From positions 1-17,502 of the forward strand of contig JAQXRK010000150.1 of NCBI GenBank assembly GCA_029218485.1: DNA of 17,502 nucleotides, read 5' to 3'. The DNA is from a bacterium. Its GTDB lineage: Bacteria > Bacillota > Clostridia > Christensenellales > CAG-138. The notes under the pieces are model-generated. The model had not been told where the DNA came from and did no database searches. It saw nothing but the letters and a program-made list of their open reading frames with translations. Of this stretch, positions 14,908 to 17,502 are shown in pieces. The translations under genes and the position numbers were made by a program. Numbering within the stretch: position 1 is the first letter of the stretch; each line of letters begins with the position of its first letter.

Positions 14908-15204
14908 TTACTGCGAGATGCTGTCGAAGAACTCGATGCCCTTGGAATCCTTCTTCAGCTTCACATATGCCTTCTTGGTGGAAGCGCGGCGGCCCTGGTG
15001 GGCACCCTGGCGCTTCATCTTGCCAAGCGAGTTGATGGTGTGTACCGTGTCGACCTTGACGCCGAAAATCTCTTCGACCGCCGCGCGGATCTCGAGCTTG
15101 TTGGCATTCTTGTCAACGACGAACGTGTAGGTCTTGGACGGAAGATGATCGTAGCTCTTTTCCGTCAGAACCGGTTTCTTGATGATGTCGTACGGGCTCT
15201 TCAT
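14908..15204 (-). CDS. rplW: 50S ribosomal protein L23 (uL23)
   Basis: A tunnel-exit protein that docks trigger factor and the signal recognition particle. The 98-residue product starts MKSPYDIIKKPVLTEKSY. It has the conserved YTFVVDKNANKLEIRAAVEE core at about 26-45, followed by the basic loop around residues 61-75. Length is close to the usual 95-100. GAGGAGGTG precedes the ATG inside the end of rplD, whose stop overlaps it by one base. Confidence 0.98.
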   Translation of the reverse strand: MKSPYDIIKKPVLTEKSYDHLPSKTYTFVVDKNANKLEIRAAVEEIFGVKVDTVHTINSLGKMKRQGAHQGRRASTKKAYVKLKKDSKGIEFFDSISQ

Positions 15205-15824
15205 CAGACGTACACCTCCTCGATCTTCTGCGCCGATTCCTTCGTGAGGATCAGCTTCTGGTACTTGAGAATCTCATACACATTGAGCGTGCCGACCAGC
15301 GTGGTCTTGACGCCCGGAATGTTGCGGGCCGCGCGCTCGACGGTGTCGTCCGGTCCGGCCAGAACGATCAGCGCCTTCTTGACGTCGACCGCATTCAGGA
15401 CCTTGACCATTTCCTTGGTCTTGGGCGCTTCGATGTTCAGCGCGTCAAACACGATGACATCCTGATCCAGAACCTTGGAGGAGAGCGCGGACTTCATGGC
15501 AACGCGCTTGACCTTCTTGTTCACACGGATCGTGTAGTCACGCGGCTTCGGCGCGAACACGACGCCGCCGTGACGCCACTGCGGCGAACGGGTGGAACCC
15601 TGACGGGCACGGCCGGTGCCCTTCTGCCGCCACGGCTTGATGCCGCCGCCGCTCACTTCGGAGCGGGTGAGCGCGCTCTGCGTGCCCTGGCGCTGGTTGG
15701 CCAGATACGCCTTCACGACCTCGTGCATGACGGCCGCGTTGACCGGCTGGCCAAAAGTGTTTTCGGAAAGCTCGATTTCGCCAATGGTCTTTCCGGAGAT
15801 ATCATAAACTGCTACCTGAGGCAT
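15204..15824 (-). CDS. rplD: 50S ribosomal protein L4 (uL4)
   Basis: L4 binds 23S rRNA and lines part of the exit tunnel; in E. coli it also represses the S10 operon. The product is 206 residues. The globular part flanks a long basic loop at about 45-95 that includes SGGGIKPWRQKGTGRARQGS and SPQWRHGGVVFAPKPRDY, the signature of the family. Starting at MPQVAVYDISGK gives the family N-terminus, and GGAGG lies 8 bases before this ATG; a start seven codons earlier has no such support. The stop codon shares one base with the rplW start (TGATG), so the two are probably translationally coupled. Confidence 0.98.
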   Translation of the reverse strand: MPQVAVYDISGKTIGEIELSENTFGQPVNAAVMHEVVKAYLANQRQGTQSALTRSEVSGGGIKPWRQKGTGRARQGSTRSPQWRHGGVVFAPKPRDYTIRVNKKVKRVAMKSALSSKVLDQDVIVFDALNIEAPKTKEMVKVLNAVDVKKALIVLAGPDDTVERAARNIPGVKTTLVGTLNVYEILKYQKLILTKESAQKIEEVYV

Positions 15825-15841
15825 GTCAGCTTCCTCCTTCC

Positions 15842-16468
15842 TCACTTCACGGTGCTCTTGACGGAGACCATGCTGCCCTTGGCACCCGGGATGGCGCCCT
15901 TGACCAACAGGAGGTTCCGCTCTGCGTCTACGCGCACGACCTCAAGGTTCTGTACGGTGACGTTCTCGCTGCCCATGTGGCCGGGCAGGTGCTTGGTCTT
16001 GAAGACCTCGCCGGGATAGGTGCAGGCGCCCATGGAGCCGGCAACGCGATAGGAGTGGGAACCGTGGGTCTTGCGGCCGCGCGCCTGATTCCAGCGCTTG
16101 ATCGTGCCGGCGAAGCCCTTACCCTTGCTCTTGCCGCTCACATCAACGCGATCGCCAACCTCGAAGATGTCCGCCTTGATGACCTGTCCGACTTCGTAGG
16201 AAGCGGCGTCATCGAGCTTGAACTCCTTGAGATACCGCATGACCTTCAGGTTCGCCTTGGCGAAGTGGCCGATCTGCGGCTTGTTGGAAAGCTTTTCGCG
16301 GATCTCGGAAAAGCCGACCTGGATGGATTCGTATCCGTCATTCTCGACGGTCTTCTTCTGGACGACGGGGCACGGGCCGGCTTCGATCACTGTGACGGGG
16401 ATCATGGTACCGTCAGACAGAAACATCTGCGTCATACCGACTTTCTTGCCCAAAATGGCTTTCTTCAT
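15842..16468 (-). CDS. rplC: 50S ribosomal protein L3 (uL3)
   Basis: An early-assembling 23S rRNA-binding protein whose central loop reaches toward the peptidyl transferase centre. The 208-residue product opens MKKAILGKKVGMTQMF, has the basic SGKSKGKGFAGTIKRW segment at about 111-126, and ends with the conserved VDAERNLLLVKGAIPGAKGS. The window ACTYPG near 148-153 replaces the Gln-containing sequence of E. coli, so the glutamine methylated by PrmB in that species is missing. The ATG is chosen over an in-frame codon 15 residues upstream because GGAGGT lies just before it and the family starts here. Confidence 0.98.
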   Translation of the reverse strand: MKKAILGKKVGMTQMFLSDGTMIPVTVIEAGPCPVVQKKTVENDGYESIQVGFSEIREKLSNKPQIGHFAKANLKVMRYLKEFKLDDAASYEVGQVIKADIFEVGDRVDVSGKSKGKGFAGTIKRWNQARGRKTHGSHSYRVAGSMGACTYPGEVFKTKHLPGHMGSENVTVQNLEVVRVDAERNLLLVKGAIPGAKGSMVSVKSTVK

Positions 16469-16487
16469 TTTGGTTACCTCCAATTGT

Positions 16488-16793
16488 TTACAGCTTGATC
16501 TCGATGTCGACACCGGCCGGAAGATCGAGCTTCATCAGCGCGTCAACCGTCTTGGCGGAGGGCTGAAGGATATCGATCAGGCGCTTATGCGTACGCATCT
16601 CGAATTGCTCACGCGAGTCCTTATATTTGTGCGTTGCACGCAGGATCGTGACGATTTCTTTCTCCGTGGGCAGGGGGATGGGGCCAGAAACCTGGGCGCC
16701 CGTTCTCTTGGCGGTATCCACGATCTTCTCGGCGCTCTGGTCGATCAGTGCGGACTCGTAAGCCTTGAGCTTAATGCGGATTCTGTTTGCCAT
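16488..16793 (-). CDS. rpsJ: 30S ribosomal protein S10 (uS10)
   Basis: A protein of the 30S head that also serves as the NusE antitermination factor. The product is 101 residues, against 103 in E. coli. It starts MANRIRIKLKAYESALID and carries the conserved ILRATHKYKDSREQFEMR stretch near residues 50-68 and the THKRLIDI segment that follows. The reading frame is open far upstream, but family length and an AAAGGAG ribosome binding site 12 bases before this ATG fix the start. It is the first gene of the superoperon, with a structured leader before it and rplC 19 bases after it. Confidence 0.98.
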   Translation of the reverse strand: MANRIRIKLKAYESALIDQSAEKIVDTAKRTGAQVSGPIPLPTEKEIVTILRATHKYKDSREQFEMRTHKRLIDILQPSAKTVDALMKLDLPAGVDIEIKL

Positions 16794-17023
16794 GTTATTG
16801 TTGTTCTCCTTTCGTCTTTTGGGCAGTACACAGAGCCGTGTGTTTCCCTCTTCATAGTTCCGCACAATCCGCTCGGGATTGTGCTTCTGTTCGGGACGGC
16901 ACGGAGCCGCGATGCCCGCACCCCGCTTTGGGGTGTTGGGTCCGGCGGAAATTACCCGGATGGCAAGAACCGGCAACCTCCCGCTCGGCCCGCGCACAGG
17001 CAAAATACACCTATTGCGCAACC
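16794..17023 (-). promoter_or_regulatory. Structured 5' leader of the S10 operon mRNA
   Basis: About 230 transcribed bases precede rpsJ. The clearest hairpins are a perfect 9-bp stem with a 5-base loop (16862-16884), a 6-bp GC stem with a 5-base loop (16919-16935), a 5-bp stem (arms 16941-16945 and 16956-16960) and a short ACACA/TGTGT stem next to the ribosome binding site. None is followed by a U-run in the operon direction, so a simple attenuator is not evident. In E. coli, L4 binds the S10 leader to repress the operon. Whether this leader does something comparable is unknown, and I do not recognise it as a described leader family. Confidence 0.45.
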
Positions 17024-17058
17024 TTGTCTATTGTACACGCCCGGTATGAAAAATGCAA
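17023..17058 (-). promoter_or_regulatory. Predicted sigma-A promoter of the S10-spc-alpha operon
   Basis: Reading the minus strand, TTGCAT (17053-17058) and TACAAT (17030-17035) are separated by exactly 17 bases. The -10 box matches TATAAT at five of six positions; the -35 box keeps TTG. Transcription would start near 17023-17025, giving a leader of about 230 bases before rpsJ. AT-rich sequence just upstream supports a strong promoter. No better candidate was seen between the exporter and rpsJ. Confidence 0.65.
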
Positions 17059-17083
17059 TAGAAATATGCAAAAAAGAATGATA

Positions 17084-17103
17084 TATTTTTGCCGTATTTT
17101 TGC
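17084..17103 (-). promoter_or_regulatory. Phased A-tracts / UP-element-like region of the S10 promoter
   Basis: On the minus strand GCAAAAATA occurs twice with start points 11 bases apart, about one helical turn. The repeats end 26 bases upstream of the -35 box. Further A/T runs follow at 17070-17075 and 17049-17053. Phased A-tracts bend DNA, and AT-rich sequence here is where the RNA polymerase alpha C-terminal domain binds at strong ribosomal promoters. The arrangement is seen; the function is inferred. Confidence 0.5.
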
Positions 17104-17137
17104 GAATCGGCATGCGGCACAGTTTTTCCGCACGCCC

Positions 17138-17164
17138 CCGCCTCCGCCGCCTCCGCCGCCTCCG
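17138..17164. repeat. Three tandem copies of a 9-bp GC-rich unit (CCGCCTCCG)
   Basis: Three exact head-to-tail copies of CCGCCTCCG, flanked by CCCCGCC (17136-17142) and GGCGGGG (17164-17170), which are mutually complementary. On the minus strand this is a run of GG pairs ending in GGGGG, a pattern able to form a two-tetrad G-quadruplex. The tract lies about 80 bases upstream of the S10 promoter -35 box. It also produces a spurious poly-glycine frame. Confidence 0.75.
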
Positions 17165-17216
17165 GCGGGGCGGTCGCGTTCGTAAATGATCGGTGTCAGA
17201 ACGATGGATAAGGCGA

Positions 17217-17232
17217 GGCAATGTTCATTGCC
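17217..17232. promoter_or_regulatory. 16-bp perfect palindrome, operator-like
   Basis: GGCAATGTTCATTGCC has two perfect 7-base arms around a central TT. It lies 35 bases after the ABC exporter stop and about 160 bases upstream of the S10 promoter. It could be a dimeric repressor site or a short RNA hairpin in the 3' end of the exporter transcript. No U-run follows on either strand, so it is a poor intrinsic terminator. Confidence 0.3.
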
Positions 17233-17267
17233 CATCGCAGCCCCGGCGTTGTGGGGCAGTGTGCTCG

Positions 17268-17502
17268 TTATTCGTTCAGTGTGGCGCGATAGAGCGTTGC
17301 ATAGATGCCGTTCCGGGCGATGAGTTCCTCATGCGTGCCGCGCTCACGGATGCCGTGCTCATCGATGACGATGATCTCATCGGCATTCTTGACCGTCGAG
17401 AGCCGGTGCGCAATCACAAGCGTCGTGCGTCCCTTTGCCAGCTCCTCGAACGAATGCTGGATATCCGCCTCGGTCACGGAGTCGAGCGCACTGGTCGCCT
17501 CG
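17268..17502 (-). CDS. ABC exporter ATP-binding protein, C-terminal fragment (5' end outside window)
   Basis: The last 77 codons of an ABC transporter ATPase; the gene starts beyond the right edge. The visible part begins with EATSALDS, the end of the Walker B region and the D-loop. It then has the switch (H-loop) motif VIAHRLSTVKNAD, the usual IIVIDEHGIRERGTHEELI strand-turn region and a short tail ending TLNE. This arrangement is typical of type I exporters (MdlB/MsbA/LmrA-like), in which the nucleotide-binding domain forms the C-terminus after six membrane helices. ATP hydrolysis by a dimer drives export of a substrate that cannot be named from this fragment. It runs in the same direction as the ribosomal operon, but about 230 bases and a separate promoter lie between its stop and the likely rpsJ transcription start. 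No convincing intrinsic terminator follows it. Confidence 0.93.
   Translation of the reverse strand, partial: EATSALDSVTEADIQHSFEELAKGRTTLVIAHRLSTVKNADEIIVIDEHGIRERGTHEELIARNGIYATLYRATLNE

Larger units (their letters stand above)
16794..17267. other. Gene-free region between ABC exporter and rpsJ
   Basis: A 474-base stretch with no credible gene. From right to left it holds a GC stem (17240-17244 with 17253-17257), a 16-bp palindrome (17217-17232), a triple 9-bp GC-rich repeat (17138-17164), two phased A/T-tract repeats (17084-17103), a sigma-A-type promoter (17030-17058) and a hairpin-rich leader down to the rpsJ start. The base composition changes abruptly from very GC-rich (17130-17180) to AT-rich (17040-17105), as expected of a promoter region. 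The small open frames here encode poly-glycine or have no good ribosome binding site. Confidence 0.8.

Noticed and set aside
16746..16855. A short open frame starting at an ATG in the S10 leader and overlapping the start of rpsJ out of frame
   Set aside because: It lacks a convincing ribosome binding site and has no run of regulatory codons, so a leader peptide is not supported.
16794..17021. The rpsJ frame remains open for 76 codons upstream, starting at a TTG
   Set aside because: S10 is about 102 residues in all bacteria, the proper ATG has AAAGGAG before it, and the upstream part overlaps the predicted transcription start and leader hairpins.
17011..17235. A 74-codon minus-strand frame with a poly-glycine run
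   Set aside because: The glycine run is the translation of the GC-rich tandem repeat; the frame spans the S10 promoter and has no good ribosome binding site.

Overview
The window is almost entirely one minus-strand superoperon carrying the fused S10, spc and alpha ribosomal-protein clusters, read from right (about 17.0 kb) to left (about 1.2 kb). The gene order is rpsJ-rplC-rplD-rplW-rplB-rpsS-rplV-rpsC-rplP-rpmC-rpsQ / rplN-rplX-rplE-rpsZ-rpsH-rplF-rplR-rpsE-rpmD-rplO-secY-adk-map / (KOW protein)-infA-rpmJ-rpsM-rpsK-rpsD-rpoA-rplQ. The host looks like a fairly GC-rich member of the Bacillota, most likely class Clostridia. The reasons are strong GGAGG Shine-Dalgarno sequences before nearly every gene, a zinc-type S14 inside the operon, a small KOW-domain protein between map and infA, cysteine-containing L24, L36 and S4, and rpsD lying inside the alpha cluster. 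The genus cannot be fixed from this sequence.

Right end (17268-17502): the C-terminal tail of an ABC exporter ATPase on the minus strand. It is followed by a 474-base gene-free stretch (16794-17267). This holds a 9-bp GC-rich tandem repeat, phased A-tracts, a good sigma-A-type promoter (-35 at 17053-17058, -10 at 17030-17035) and a hairpin-rich leader of about 230 bases before rpsJ. The str operon genes (rpsL, rpsG, fusA, tuf), which often precede rpsJ, are not here.

Middle (1221-16793): 32 tightly packed genes, mostly with gaps of 3-28 bases or overlaps of 1-11 bases. They encode ribosomal proteins of both subunits, the Sec channel protein SecY, adenylate kinase, methionine aminopeptidase, initiation factor IF1 and the RNA polymerase alpha subunit. 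Only two gaps stand out: 49 bases before rpoA, and 102 bases before rpsM, the latter holding a nested hairpin where E. coli keeps its S4-binding alpha-operon leader. Absence of clear internal terminators suggests one long transcription unit, ending at an intrinsic terminator (1168-1207) just after rplQ.

Left end (1-1166): an unrecognised membrane protein gene whose ribosome binding site abuts that terminator, then a strong stem-loop (313-343) and about 300 bases without a recognisable gene. The ecfA/ecfT/truA/rplM/rpsI genes that often follow rplQ in Bacillota are absent here.

I saw no mobile element, CRISPR array, tRNA or rRNA, and no obviously new multi-gene system. The points most worth a second look are the S10 leader, the rpmJ-rpsM hairpin, the insertions or extensions in L17, L5 and L22, and the unknown membrane protein.
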